DNA of 64,000 nucleotides from Aphanomyces cochlioides (GCA_019828595.1 JAHQRK010000004.1:1364001-1428000); one strand, 5' to 3'. Positions 41,434 through 56,500 are shown, numbered from the stretch's first letter. Made by a program: numbers and translations. The notes: generated from the sequence alone by a model not told the origin.

Positions 41434-43865
41434 TTGCTGTGCGGCGGGATTGAACGACGACGATCACAGTCGGATTTCTCTCATAACGTGGGGCAAAACC
41501 GAATGACGACGCCAAGATTTGTCAAGCATATTTCGTGCAACATCCTATGGAGTGGTCGTATGTCCAAAGGTGGCATCTACAGAAGTCCTTACCGCGGTGT
41601 ATTCTATACTTGTCCTTTGGATTTGACCACCGGGGAGAGGCGATTTCGGAGAATGTAGCTGATTGTCACCCACGCTGACTTTGAAGATCGCTGATTGTCA
41701 CCCACGCTGACTTTGAAGATCTCACAGCATAGCATGGATGCTATTGGCGAAATAGTTGAGCTGTGGTTTGAGCCACGAATTGCTCGTCGGAGCGAAACTC
41801 TCACAAGAATACACTTTGGAAAGTGAATTGTGACTTGTCCGATTGAATGTTCAAAATACGAGAATTTCGTGCCACCCATGACGGAGTTGTTCGCCTTATG
41901 CACTGTTCATACCGAGTACAGGTCGATGATCATTGGGTACAAAATGAGCACAAGTCGTTGATTGGTTAAAAGTGTGCTTGTACGTTTGGAACTGAGAGTT
42001 CCAAATGTACAAGCACAGTTGATTGGTTAAAACACTATCGATTGCTGTGCGGCGGGATTGAACGACGACGATCACAGTCGGATTTCTCTCATAACGTGGG
42101 GCAAAACCGAATGACGACGCCAAGATTTGTCAAGCATATTTCGTGCAACATCCTATGGAGTGGTCGTATGTCCAAAGGTGGCATCTACAGAAGTCCTTAC
42201 CGCGGTGTATTCTATACTTGTCCTTTGGATTTGACCACCGGGGAGAGGCGATTTCGGAGAATGTAGCTGATTGTCACCCACGCTGACTTTGAAGATCGCT
42301 GATTGTCACCCACGCTGACTTTGAAGATCTCACAGCATAGCATGGATGCTATTGGCGAAATAGTTGAGCTGTGGTTTGAGCCACGAATTGCTCGTCGGAG
42401 CGAAACTCTCACAAGAATACACTTTGGAAAGTGAATTGTGACTTGTCCGATTGAATGTTCAAAATACGAGAATTTCGTGCCACCCATGACGGAGTTGTTC
42501 GCCTTATGCACTGTTCATACCGAGTACAGGTCGATGATCATTGGGTACAAAATGCGCACAAGTCGTTGATTGGTTAAAAGTGTGCTTGTACGTTTGGAAC
42601 TGAGAGTTCCAAATGTACAAGCACAGTTGATTGGTTAAAACACTATCGATTGCTGTGCGGCGGGATTGAACGACGACGATCACAGTCGGATTTCTCTCAT
42701 AACGTGGGGCAAAACCGAATGACGACGCCAAGATTTGTCAAGCATATTTCGTGCAACATCCTATGGAGTGGTCGTATGTCCAAAGGTGGCATCTACAGAA
42801 GTCCTTACCGCGGTGTATTCTATACTTGTCCTTTGGATTTGACCACCGGGGAGAGGCGATTTCGGAGAATGTAGCTGATTGTCACCCACGCTGACTTTGA
42901 AGATCGCTGATTGTCACCCACGCTGACTTTGAAGATCTCACAGCATAGCATGGATGCTATTGGCGAAATAGTTGAGCTGTGGTTTGAGCCACGAATTGCT
43001 CGTCGGAGCGAAACTCTCACAAGAATACACTTTGGAAAGTGAATTGTGACTTGTCCGATTGAATGTTCAAAATACGAGAATTTCGTGCCACCCATGACGG
43101 AGTTGTTCGCCTTATGCACTGTTCATACCGAGTACAGGTCGATGATCATTGGGTACAAAATGCGCACAAGTCGTTGATTGGTTAAAAGTGTGCTTGTACG
43201 TTTGGAACTGAGAGTTCCAAATGTACAAGCACAGTTGATTGGTTAAAACACTATCGATTGCTGTGCGGCGGGATTGAACGACGACGACCACAGTCGGATT
43301 TCTCTCATAACGTGGGGCAAAACCGAATGACGACGCCAAGATTTGTCAAGCATATTTCGTGCAACATCCTATGGAGTGGTCGTATGTCCAAAGGTGGCAT
43401 CTACAGAAGTCCTTACCGCGGTGTATTCTATACTTGTCCTTTGGATTTGACCACCGGGGAGAGGCGATTTCGGAGAATGTAGCTGATTGTCACCCACGCT
43501 GACTTTGAAGATCGCTGATTGTCACCCACGCTGACTTTGAAGATCTCACAGCATAGCATGGATGCTATTGGCGAAATAGTTGAGCTGTGGTTTGAGCCAC
43601 GAATTGCTCGTCGGAGCGAAACTCTCACAAGAATACACTTTGGAAAGTGAATTGTGACTTGTCCGATTGAATGTTCAAAATACGAGAATTTCGTGCCACC
43701 CATGACGGAGTTGTTCGCCTTATGCACTGTTCATACCGAGTACAGGTCGATGATCATTGGGTACAAAATGCGCACAAGTCGTTGATTGGTTAAAAGTGTG
43801 CTTGTACGTTTGGAACTGAGAGTTCCAAATGTACAAGCACAGTTGATTGGTTAAAACACTATCGA
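41434..43865 (+). repeat. Run of four 608-bp units
   Basis: Units at 41434, 42042, 42650 and 43258 all carry the 2-bp loss, the 32-bp duplication and GCGATTTCGG for GCGATCTCGG, like the single unit at 35046. They look like local amplification of one variant. Confidence 0.9.
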
Positions 43866-44443
43866 TTGCTGTGCGGCGGGATTGAACGACGACGACCACA
43901 GTCGGATTTCTCTCATAACGTGGGGCAAAATCGAATGACGACGCCAAGATTTGTCAAGCATATTTCGTGCAACATCCTATGGAGTGGTCGTATGTCCAAA
44001 GGTGGCATCTACAGAAGTCCTTACCGCGGTGTATTCTATACTTGTCCTTTGGATTTGACCACCGGGGAGAGGCGATCTCGGAGAATGTAACGCTGATTGT
44101 CACCCACGCTGACTTTGAAGATCTCACAGCATAGCATGGATGCTATTGGCGAAATAGTTGAGCTGTGGTTTGAGCCACGAATTGCTCGTCGGAGCGAAAC
44201 TCTCACAAGAATACACTTTGGAAAGTGAATTGTGACTTGTCCGATTGAATGTTCAAAATACGAGAATTTCGTGCCACCCATGACGGAGTTGTTCGCCTTA
44301 TGCACTGTTCATACCGAGTACAGGTCGATGATCATTGGGTACAAAATGCGCACAAGTCGTTGATTGGTTAAAAGTGTGCTTGTACGTTTGGAACTGAGAG
44401 TTCCAAATGTACAAGCACAGTTGATTGGTTAAAACACTATCGA

Positions 44444-44988
44444 TTGCTGTGCGGCGGGATTGAACGACGACGATCACAGTCGGATTTCTCTCATAACGTG
44501 GGGCAAAACCGAATGACGACGCCAAGATTTGTCAAGCATATTTCGTGCAACATCCTATGGAGTGGTCGTATGTCCAAAGGTGGCATCTACAGAAGTCCTT
44601 ACCGCGGTGTATTCTATACTTGTCCTTTGGTTTTGACCACCGGGGAGAGGCGATCTCGGAGAATATAACGCTGATTGTCACCCACGCTGACTTTGAAGAT
44701 CTCACAGCATAGCATGGATGCTATTGGCGAAATAGTTGAGCTGTGGTTTGAGCCACGAATTGCTCGTCGGAGCGAAACTCTCACAAGAATACACTTTGGA
44801 AAGTGAATTGTGACTTGTCCGATTGAATGTTCAAAATACGAGAATTTCGTGCCACCCATGACGGAGTTGTTCGCCTTATGCACTGTTCATACCGAGTACA
44901 GGTCGATGATCATTGGGTACAAAATGAGCACAAGTCGTTGATTGGTTAAAAGTGTACAAGCACAGTTGATTGGTTAAAACACTATCGA
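44444..44988 (+). repeat. 545-bp unit: palindrome collapsed by 33 bp
   Basis: Most of the left arm, the loop and the inner right arm of the palindrome are deleted, leaving GTGTACAAGCACA between the two direct repeats. The same deletion is at the ends of units starting at 50771, 51316, 53018, 54141, 54686, 55231 and 58088, always with the same breakpoints. It probably arose once and then spread. It is confined to the right half of the array. Confidence 0.88.
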
Positions 44989-46722
44989 TTGCTGTGCGGC
45001 GGGATTGAACGACGACGACCACAGTCGGATTTCTCTCATAACGTGGGGCAAAATCGAATGACGACGCCAAGATTTGTCAAGCATATTTCGTGCAACATCC
45101 TATGGAGTGGTCGTATGTCCAAAGGTGGCATCTACAGAAGTCCTTACCGCGGTGTATTCTATACTTGTCCTTTGGATTTGACCACCGGGGAGAGGCGATC
45201 TCGGAGAATATAACGCTGATTGTCACCCACGCTGACTTTGAAGATCTCACAGCATAGCATGGATGCTATTGGCGAAATAGTTGAGCTGTGGTTTGAGCCA
45301 CGAATTGCTCGTCGGAGCGAAACTCTCACAAGAATACACTTTGGAAAGTGAATTGTGACTTGTCCGATTGAATGTTCAAAATACGAGAATTTCGTGCCAC
45401 CCATGACGGAGTTGTTCGCCTTATGCACTGTTCATACCGAGTACAGGTCGATGATCATTGGGTACAAAATGAGCACAAGTCGTTGATTGGTTAAAAGTGT
45501 GCTTGTACGTTTGGAACTGAGAGTTCCAAATGTACAAGCACAGTTGATTGGTTAAAACACTATCGATTGCTGTGCGGCGGGATTGAACGACGACGACCAC
45601 AGTCGGATTTCTCTCATAACGTGGGGCAAAATCGAATGACGACGCCAAGATTTGTCAAGCATATTTCGTGCAACATCCTATGGAGTGGTCGTATGTCCAA
45701 AGGTGGCATCTACAGAAGTCCTTACCGCGGTGTATTCTATACTTGTCCTTTGGATTTGACCACCGGGGAGAGGCGATCTCGGAGAATGTAACGCTGATTG
45801 TCACCCACGCTGACTTTGAAGATCTCACAGCATAGCATGGATGCTATTGGCGAAATAGTTGAGCTGTGGTTTGAGCCACGAATTGCTCGTCGGAGCGAAA
45901 CTCTCACAAGAATACACTTTGGAAAGTGAATTGTGACTTGTCCGATTGAATGTTCAAAATACGAGAATTTCGTGCCACCCATGACGGAGTTGTTCGCCTT
46001 ATGCACTGTTCATACCGAGTACAGGTCGATGATCATTGGGTACAAAATGCGCACAAGTCGTTGATTGGTTAAAAGTGTGCTTGTACGTTTGGAACTGAGA
46101 GTTCCAAATGTACAAGCACAGTTGATTGGTTAAAACACTATCGATTGCTGTGCGGCGGGATTGAACGACGACGACCACAGTCGGATTTCTCTCATAACGT
46201 GGGGCAAAATCGAATGACGACGCCAAGATTTGTCAAGCATATTTCGTGCAACATCCTATGGAGTGGTCGTATGTCCAAAGGTGGCATCTACAGAAGTCCT
46301 TACCGCGGTGTATTCTATACTTGTCCTTTGGATTTGACCACCGGGGAGAGGCGATCTCGGAGAATGTAACGCTGATTGTCACCCACGCTGACTTTGAAGA
46401 TCTCACAGCATAGCATGGATGCTATTGGCGAAATAGTTGAGCTGTGGTTTGAGCCACGAATTGCTCGTCGGAGCGAAACTCTCACAAGAATACACTTTGG
46501 AAAGTGAATTGTGACTTGTCCGATTGAATGTTCAAAATACGAGAATTTCGTGCCACCCATGACGGAGTTGTTCGCCTTATGCACTGTTCATACCGAGTAC
46601 AGGTCGATGATCATTGGGTACAAAATGCGCACAAGTCGTTGATTGGTTAAAAGTGTGCTTGTACGTTTGGAACTGAGAGTTCCAAATGTACAAGCACAGT
46701 TGATTGGTTAAAACACTATCGA

Positions 46723-47301
46723 TTGCTGTGCGGCGGGATTGAACGACGACGACCACAGTCGGATTTCTCTCATAACGTGGGGCAAAATCGAATGACGACG
46801 CCAAGATTTGTCAGTCCATATTTCGTGCAACATCCTATGGAGTGGTCGTATGTCCAAAGGTGGCATCTACAGAAGTCCTTACCGCGGTGTATTCTATACT
46901 TGTCCTTTGGATTTGACCACCGGGGAGAGGCGATCTCGGAGAATGTAACGCTGATTGTCACCCACGCTGACTTTGAAGATCTCACAGCATAGCATGGATG
47001 CTATTGGCGAAATAGTTGAGCTGTGGTTTGAGCCACGAATTGCTCGTCGGAGCGAAACTCTCACAAGAATACACTTTGGAAAGTGAATTGTGACTTGTCC
47101 GATTGAATGTTCAAAATACGAGAATTTCGTGCCACCCATGACGGAGTTGTTCGCCTTATGCACTGTTCATACCGAGTACAGGTCGATGATCATTGGGTAC
47201 AAAATGCGCACAAGTCGTTGATTGGTTAAAAGTGTGCTTGTACGTTTGGAACTGAGAGTTCCAAATGTACAAGCACAGTTGATTGGTTAAAACACTATCG
47301 A
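46723..47301 (+). repeat. 579-bp unit with private change
   Basis: ATTTGTCAAGCATATTT is changed to ATTTGTCAGTCCATATTT, a net gain of 1 bp. I see this in one unit only, so it is a recent private variant. Confidence 0.8.
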
Positions 47302-49035
47302 TTGCTGTGCGGCGGGATTGAACGACGACGACCACAGTCGGATTTCTCTCATAACGTGGGGCAAAATCGAATGACGACGCCAAGATTTGTCAAGCATATT
47401 TCGTGCAACATCCTATGGAGTGGTCGTATGTCCAAAGGTGGCATCTACAGAAGTCCTTACCGCGGTGTATTCTATACTTGTCCTTTGGATTTGACCACCG
47501 GGGAGAGGCGATCTCGGAGAATGTAACGCTGATTGTCACCCACGCTGACTTTGAAGATCTCACAGCATAGCATGGATGCTATTGGCGAAATAGTTGAGCT
47601 GTGGTTTGAGTCACGAATTGCTCGTCGGAGCGAAACTCTCACAAGAATACACTTTGGAAAGTGAATTGTGACTTGTCCGATTGAATGTTCAAAATACGAG
47701 AATTTCGTGCCACCCATGACGGAGTTGTTCGCCTTATGCACTGTTCATACCGAGTACAGGTCGATGATCATTGGGTACAAAATGAGCACAAGTCGTTGAT
47801 TGGTTAAAAGTGTGCTTGTACGTTTGGAACTGAGAGTTCCAAATGTACAAGCACAGTTGATTGGTTAAAACACTATCGATTGCTGTGCGGCGGGATTGAA
47901 CGACGACGACCACAGTCGGATTTCTCTCATAACGTGGGGCAAAATCGAATGACGACGCCAAGATTTGTCAAGCATATTTCGTGCAACATCCTATGGAGTG
48001 GTCGTATGTCCAAAGGTGGCATCTACAGAAGTCCTTACCGCGGTGTATTCTATACTTGTCCTTTGGATTTGACCACCGGGGAGAGGCGATCTCGGAGAAT
48101 GTAACGCTGATTGTCACCCACGCTGACTTTGAAGATCTCACAGCATAGCATGGATGCTATTGGCGAAATAGTTGAGCTGTGGTTTGAGCCACGAATTGCT
48201 CGTCGGAGCGAAACTCTCACAAGAATACACTTTGGAAAGTGAATTGTGACTTGTCCGATTGAATGTTCAAAATACGAGAATTTCGTGCCACCCATGACGG
48301 AGTTGTTCGCCTTATGCACTGTTCATACCGAGTACAGGTCGATGATCATTGGGTACAAAATGCGCACAAGTCGTTGATTGGTTAAAAGTGTGCTTGTACG
48401 TTTGGAACTGAGAGTTCCAAATGTACAAGCACAGTTGATTGGTTAAAACACTATCGATTGCTGTGCGGCGGGATTGAACGACGACGACCACAGTCGGATT
48501 TCTCTCATAACGTGGGGCAAAATCGAATGACGACGCCAAGATTTGTCAAGCATATTTCGTGCAACATCCTATGGAGTGGTCGTATGTCCAAAGGTGGCAT
48601 CTACAGAAGTCCTTACCGCGGTGTATTCTATACTTGTCCTTTGGATTTGACCACCGGGGAGAGGCGATCTCGGAGAATATAACGCTGATTGTCACCCACG
48701 CTGACTTTGAAGATCTCACAGCATAGCATGGATGCTATTGGCGAAATAGTTGAGCTGTGGTTTGAGCCACGAATTGCTCGTCGGAGCGAAACTCTCACAA
48801 GAATACACTTTGGAAAGTGAATTGTGACTTGTCCGATTGAATGTTCAAAATACGAGAATTTCGTGCCACCCATGACGGAGTTGTTCGCCTTATGCACTGT
48901 TCATACCGAGTACAGGTCGATGATCATTGGGTACAAAATGCGCACAAGTCGTTGATTGGTTAAAAGTGTGCTTGTACGTTTGGAACTGAGAGTTCCAAAT
49001 GTACAAGCACAGTTGATTGGTTAAAACACTATCGA

Positions 49036-52000
49036 TTGCTGTGCGGCGGGATTGAACGACGACGACCACAGTCGGATTTCTCTCATAACGTGGGGCAAAA
49101 TCGAATGACGACGCCAAGATTTGTCAAGCATATTTCGTGCAACATCCTATGGAGTGGTCGTATGTCCAAAGGTGGCATCTACAGAAGTCCTTACCGCGGT
49201 GTATTCTATACTTGTCCTTTGGATTTGACCACCGGGGAGAGGCGATCTCGGAGAATGTAACGCTGATTGTCACCAAACGCTGACTTTGAAGATCTCACAG
49301 CATAGCATGGATGCTATTGGCGAAATAGTTGAGCTGTGGTTTGAGTCACGAATTGCTCGTCGGAGCGAAACTCTCACAAGAATACACTTTGGAAAGTGAA
49401 TTGTGACTTGTCCGATTGAATGTTCAAAATACGAGAATTTCGTGCCACCCATGACGGAGTTGTTCGCCTTATGCACTGTTCATACCGAGTACAGGTCGAT
49501 GATCATTGGGTACAAAATGCGCACAAGTCGTTGATTGGTTAAAAGTGTGCTTGTACGTTTGGAACTGAGAGTTCCAAATGTACAAGCACAGTTGATTGGT
49601 TAAAACACTATCGATTGCTGTGCGGCGGGATTGAACGACGACGACCACAGTCGGATTTCTCTCATAACGTGGGGCAAAATCGAATGACGACGCCAAGATT
49701 TGTCAAGCATATTTCGTGCAACATCCTATGGAGTGGTCGTATGTCCAAAGGTGGCATCTACAGAAGTCCTTACCGCGGTGTATTCTATACTTGTCCTTTG
49801 GATTTGACCACCGGGGAGAGGCGATCTCGGAGAATATAACGCTGATTGTCACCCACGCTGACTTTGAAGATCTCACAGCATAGCATGGATGCTATTGGCG
49901 AAATAGTTGAGCTGTGGTTTGAGCCACGAATTGCTCGTCGGAGCGAAACTCTCACAAGAATACACTTTGGAAAGTGAATTGTGACTTGTCCGATTGAATG
50001 TTCAAAATACGAGAATTTCGTGCCACCCATGACGGAGTTGTTCGCCTTATGCACTGTTCATACCGAGTACAGGTCGATGATCATTGGGTACAAAATGAGC
50101 ACAAGTCGTTGATTGGTTAAAAGTGTGCTTGTACGTTTGGAACTGAGAGTTCCAAATGTACAAGCACAGTTGATTGGTTAAAACACTATCGATTGCTGTG
50201 CGGCGGGATTGAACGACGACGATCACAGTCGGATTTCTCTCATAACGTGGGGCAAAATCGAATGACGACGCCAAGATTTGTCAAGCATATTTCGTGCAAC
50301 ATCCTATGGAGTGGTCGTATGTCCAAAGGTGGCATCTACAGAAGTCCTTACCGCGGTGTATTCTATACTTGTCCTTTGGATTTGACCACCGGGGAGAGGC
50401 GATCTCGGAGAATGTAACGCTGATTGTCACCCACGCTGACTTTGAAGATCTCACAGCATAGCATGGATGATATTGGCGAAATAGTTGAGCTGTGGTTTGA
50501 GCCACGAATTGCTCGTCGGAGCGAAACTCTCACAAGAATACACTTTGGAAAGTGAATTGTGACTTGTCCGATTGAATGTTCAAAATACGAGAATTTCGTG
50601 CCACCCATGACGGAGTTGTTCGCCTTATGCACTGTTCATACCGAGTACAGGTCGATGATCATTGGGTACAAAATGAGCACAAGTCGTTGATTGGTTAAAA
50701 GTGTGCTTGTACGTTTGGAACTGAGAGTTCCAAATGTACAAGCACAGTTGATTGGTTAAAACACTATCGATTGCTGTGCGGCGGGATTGAACGACGACGA
50801 CCACAGTCGGATTTCTCTCATAACGTGGGGCAAAATCGAATGACGACGCCAAGATTTGTCAAGCATATTTCGTGCAACATCCTATGGAGTGGTCGTATGT
50901 CCAAAGGTGGCATCTACAGAAGTCCTTACCGCGGTGTATTCTATACTTGTCCTTTGGATTTGACCACCGGGGAGAGGCGATCTCGGAGAATGTAACGCTG
51001 ATTGTCACCCACGCTGACTTTGAAGATCTCACAGCATAGCATAGATGATATTGGCGAAATAGTTGAGCTGTGGTTTGAGCCACGAATTGCTCGTCGGAGC
51101 GAAACTCTCACAAGAATACACTTTGGAAAGTGAATTGTGACTTGTCCGATTGAATGTTCAAAATACGAGAATTTCGTGCCACCCATGACGGAGTTGTTCG
51201 CCTTATGCACTGTTCATACCGAGTACAGGTCGATGATCATTGGGTACAAAATGAGCACAAGTCGTTGATTGGTTAAAAGTGTACAAGCACAGTTGATTGG
51301 TTAAAACACTATCGATTGCTGTGCGGCGGGATTGAACGACGACGATCACAGTCGGATTTCTCTCATAACGTGGGGCAAAATCGAATGACGACGCCAAGAT
51401 TTGTCAAGCATATTTCGTGCAACATCCTATGGAGTGGTCGTATGTCCAAAGGTGGCATCTACAGAAGTCCTTACCGCGGTGTATTCTATACTTGTCCTTT
51501 GGATTTGACCACCGGGGAGAGGCGATCTCGGAGAATGTAACGCTGATTGTCACCCACGCTGACTTTGAAGATCTCACAGCATAGCATGGATGATATTGGC
51601 GAAATAGTTGAGCTGTGGTTTGAGCCACGAATTGCTCGTCGGAGTGAAACTCTCACAAGAATACACTTTGGAAAGTGAATTGTGACTTGTCCGATTGAAT
51701 GTTCAAAATACGAGAATTTCGTGCCACCCATGACGGAGTTGTTCGCCTTATGCACTGTTCATACCGAGTACAGGTCGATGATCATTGGGTACAAAATGAG
51801 CACAAGTCGTTGATTGGTTAAAAGTGTACAAGCACAGTTGATTGGTTAAAACACTATCGATTGCTGTGCGGCGGGATTGAACGACGACGATCACAGTCGG
51901 ATTTCTCTCATAACGTGGGGCAAAATCGAATGACGACGCCAAGATTTGTCAAGCATATTTCGTGCAACATCCTATGGAGTGGTCGTATGTCCAAAGGTGG

Positions 52001-53562
52001 CATCTACAGAAGTCCTTACCGCGGTGTATTCTATACTTGTCCTTTGGATTTGACCACCGGGGAGAGGCGATCTCGGAGAATGTAACGCTGATTGTCACCA
52101 AACGCTGACTTTGAAGATCTCACAGCATAGCATGGATGCTATTGGCGAAATAGTTGAGCTGTGGTTTGAGTCACGAATTGCTCGTCGGAGCGAAACTCTC
52201 ACAAGAATACACTTTGGAAAGTGAATTGTGACTTGTCCGATTGAATGTTCAAAATACGAGAATTTCGTGCCACCCATGACGGAGTTGTTCGCCTTATGCA
52301 CTGTTCATACCGAGTACAGGTCGATGATCATTGGGTACAAAATGCGCACAAGTCGTTGATTGGTTAAAAGTGTGCTTGTACGTTTGGAACTGAGAGTTCC
52401 AAATGTACAAGCACAGTTGATTGGTTAAAACACTATCGATTGCTGTGCGGCGGGATTGAACGACGACGACCACAGTCGGATTTCTCTCATAACGTGGGGC
52501 AAAATCGAATGACGACGCCAAGATTTGTCAAGCATATTTCGTGCAACATCCTATGGAGTGGTCGTATGTCCAAAGGTGGCATCTACAGAAGTCCTTACCG
52601 CGGTGTATTCTATACTTGTCCTTTGGATTTGACCACCGGGGAGAGGCGATCTCGGAGAATATAACGCTGATTGTCACCCACGCTGACTTTGAAGATCTCA
52701 CAGCATAGCATGGATGCTATTGGCGAAATAGTTGAGCTGTGGTTTGAGCCACGAATTGCTCGTCGGAGCGAAACTCTCACAAGAATACACTTTGGAAAGT
52801 GAATTGTGACTTGTCCGATTGAATGTTCAAAATACGAGAATTTCGTGCCACCCATGACGGAGTTGTTCGCCTTATGCACTGTTCATACCGAGTACAGGTC
52901 GATGATCATTGGGTACAAAATGAGCACAAGTCGTTGATTGGTTAAAAGTGTGCTTGTACGTTTGGAACTGAGAGTTCCAAATGTACAAGCACAGTTGATT
53001 GGTTAAAACACTATCGATTGCTGTGCGGCGGGATTGAACGACGACGATCACAGTCGGATTTCTCTCATAACGTGGGGCAAAATCGAATGACGACGCCAAG
53101 ATTTGTCAAGCATATTTCGTGCAACATCCTATGGAGTGGTCGTATGTCCAAAGGTGGCATCTACAGAAGTCCTTACCGCGGTGTATTCTATACTTGTCCT
53201 TTGGATTTGACCACCGGGGAGAGGCGATCTCGGAGAATGTAACGCTGATTGTCACCCACGCTGACTTTGAAGATCTCACAGCATAGCATGGATGATATTG
53301 GCGAAATAGTTGAGCTGTGGTTTGAGCCACGAATTGCTCGTCGGAGCGAAACTCTCACAAGAATACACTTTGGAAAGTGAATTGTGACTTGTCCGATTGA
53401 ATGTTCAAAATACGAGAATTTCGTGCCACCCATGACGGAGTTGTTCGCCTTATGCACTGTTCATACCGAGTACAGGTCGATGATCATTGGGTACAAAATG
53501 AGCACAAGTCGTTGATTGGTTAAAAGTGTACAAGCACAGTTGATTGGTTAAAACACTATCGA
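49036..53562 (+). repeat. Partial higher-order repeat, about 2825-bp period
   Basis: Units at 49036 and 51861 share two rare markers (CACCAAACGCTG, +1 bp; and GAGTCACGAATTG). The following units match in order: 49615 with 52440 (AGAATATAACG), then 50193 with 53018 (GATGATATTGG and GACGATCACAG). The unit at 51316 matches 53563 (GGAGTGAAAC), but the equivalent of 50771 is missing in the second block. This is a multi-unit duplication followed by loss of one unit. Confidence 0.7.
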
Positions 53563-56500
53563 TTGCTGTGCGGCGGGATTGAACGACGACGATCACAGTC
53601 GGATTTCTCTCATAACGTGGGGCAAAATCGAATGACGATGCCAAGATTTGTCAAGCATATTTCGTGCAACATCCTATGGAGTGGTCGTATGTCCAAAGGT
53701 GGCATCTACAGAAGTCCTTACCGCGGTGTATTCTATACTTGTCCTTTGGATTTGACCACCGGGGAGAGGCGATCTCGGAGAATGTAACGCTGATTGTCAC
53801 CCACGCTGACTTTGAAGATCTCACAGCATAGCATGGATGATATTGGCGAAATAGTTGAGCTGTGGTTTGAGCCACGAATTGCTCGTCGGAGTGAAACTCT
53901 CACAAGAATACACTTTGGAAAGTGAATTGTGACTTGTCCGATTGAATGTTCAAAATACGAGAATTTCGTGCCACCCATGACGGAGTTGTTCGCCTTATGC
54001 ACTGTTCATACCGAGTACAGGTCGATGATCATTGGGTACAAAATGCGCACAAGTCGTTGATTGGTTAAAAGTGTGCTTGTACGTTTGGAACTGAGAGTTC
54101 CAAATGTACAAGCACAGTTGATTGGTTAAAACACTATCGATTGCTGTGCGGCGGGATTGAACGACGACGACCACAGTCGGATTTCTCTCATAACGTGGGG
54201 CAAAATCGAATGACGACGCCAAGATTTGTCAAGCATATTTCGTGCAACATCCTATGGAGTGGTCGTATGTCCAAAGGTGGCATCTACAGAAGTCCTTACC
54301 GCGGTGTATTCTATACTTGTCCTTTGGATTTGACCACCGGGGAGAGGCGATCTCGGAGAATGTAACGCTGATTGTCACCCACGCTGACTTTGAAGATCTC
54401 ACAGCATAGCATGGATGATATTGGCGAAATAGTTGAGCTGTGGTTTGAGCCACGAATTGCTCGTCGGAGCGAAACTCTCACAAGAATACACTTTGGAAAG
54501 TGAATTGTGACTTGTCCGATTGAATGTTCAAAATACGAGAATTTCGTGCCACCCATGACGGAGTTGTTCGCCTTATGCACTGTTCATACCGAGTACAGGT
54601 CGATGATCATTGGGTACAAAATGAGCACAAGTCGTTGATTGGTTAAAAGTGTACAAGCACAGTTGATTGGTTAAAACACTATCGATTGCTGTGCGGCGGG
54701 ATTGAACGACGACGACCACAGTCGGATTTCTCTCATAACGTGGGGCAAAATCGAATGACGATGCCAAGATTTGTCAAGCATATTTCGTGCAACATCCTAT
54801 GGAGTGGTCGTATGTCCAAAGGTGGCATCTACAGAAGTCCTTACCGCGGTGTATTCTATACTTGTCCTTTGGATTTGACCACCGGGGAGAGGCGATCTCG
54901 GAGAATGTAACGCTGATTGTCACCCACGCTGACTTTGAAGATCTCACAGCATAGCATGGATGCTATTGGCGAAATAGTTGAGCTGTGGTTTGAGCCACGA
55001 ATTGCTCGTCGGAGCGAAACTCTCACAAGAATACACTTTGGAAAGTGAATTGTGACTTGTCCGATTGAATGTTCAAAATACGAGAATTTCGTGCCACCCA
55101 TGACGGAGTTGTTCGCCTTATGCACTGTTCATACCGAGTACAGGTCGATGATCATTGGGTACAAAATGAGCACAAGTCGTTGATTGGTTAAAAGTGTACA
55201 AGCACAGTTGATTGGTTAAAACACTATCGATTGCTGTGCGGCGGGATTGAACGACGACGACCACAGTCGGATTTCTCTCATAACGTGGGGCAAAATCGAA
55301 TGACGACGCCAAGATTTGTCAAGCATATTTCGTGCAACATCCTATGGAGTGGTCGTATGTCCAAAGGTGGCATCTACAGAAGTCCTTACCGCGGTGTATT
55401 CTATACTTGTCCTTTGGATTTGACCACCGGGGAGAGGCGATCTCGGAGAATGTAACGCTGATTGTCACCCACGCTGACTTTGAAGATCTCACAGCATAGC
55501 ATGGATGCTATTGGCGAAATAGTTGAGCTGTGGTTTGAGCCACGAATTGCTCGTCGGAGCGAAACTCTCACAAGAATACACTTTGGAAAGTGAATTGTGA
55601 CTTGTCCGATTGAATGTTCAAAATACGAGAATTTCGTGCCACCCATGACGGAGTTGTTCGCCTTATGCACTGTTCATACCGAGTACAGGTCGATGATCAT
55701 TGGGTACAAAATGAGCACAAGTCGTTGATTGGTTAAAAGTGTACAAGCACAGTTGATTGGTTAAAACACTATCGATTGCTGTGCGGCGGGATTGAACGAC
55801 GACGACCACAGTCGGATTTCTCTCATAACGTGGGGCAAAATCGAATGACGACGCCAAGATTTGTCAAGCATATTTCGTGCAACATCCTATGGAGTGGTCG
55901 TATGTCCAAAGGTGGCATCTACAGAAGTCCTTACCGCGGTGTATTCTATACTTGTCCTTTGGATTTGACCACCGGGGAGAGGCGATCTCGGAGAATATAA
56001 CGCTGATTGTCACCCACGCTGACTTTGAAGATCTCACAGCATAGCATGGATGCTATTGGCGAAATAGTTGAGCTGTGGTTTGAGTCACGAATTGCTCGTC
56101 GGAGCGAAACTCTCACAAGAATACACTTTGGAAAGTGAATTGTGACTTGTCCGATTGAATGTTCAAAATACGAGAATTTCGTGCCACCCATGACGGAGTT
56201 GTTCGCCTTATGCACTGTTCATACCGAGTACAGGTCGATGATCATTGGGTACAAAATGCGCACAAGTCGTTGATTGGTTAAAAGTGTGCTTGTACGTTTG
56301 GAACTGAGAGTTCCAAATGTACAAGCACAGTTGATTGGTTAAAACACTATCGATTGCTGTGCGGCGGGATTGAACGACGACGACCACAGTCGGATTTCTC
56401 TCATAACGTGGGGCAAAATCGAATGACGACGCCAAGATTTGTCAAGCATATTTCGTGCAACATCCTATGGAGTGGTCGTATGTCCAAAGGTGGCATCTAC

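Larger units (their letters stand above)
24657..44988 (+). repeat. Left satellite subfamily
   Basis: Units here mostly carry GACGATCACAG and GGGGCAAAACCG, where the rest of the array has GACGACCACAG and CAAAATCG. The CAAAACCG form is confined to units with anchors from 24657 to 44444. A few units inside the block have the other alleles (for example 26330, 28072, 35654, 38544, 43866), and some are recombinant (29228, 32122, 43258). Local spread with gene conversion explains this best. Confidence 0.75.
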
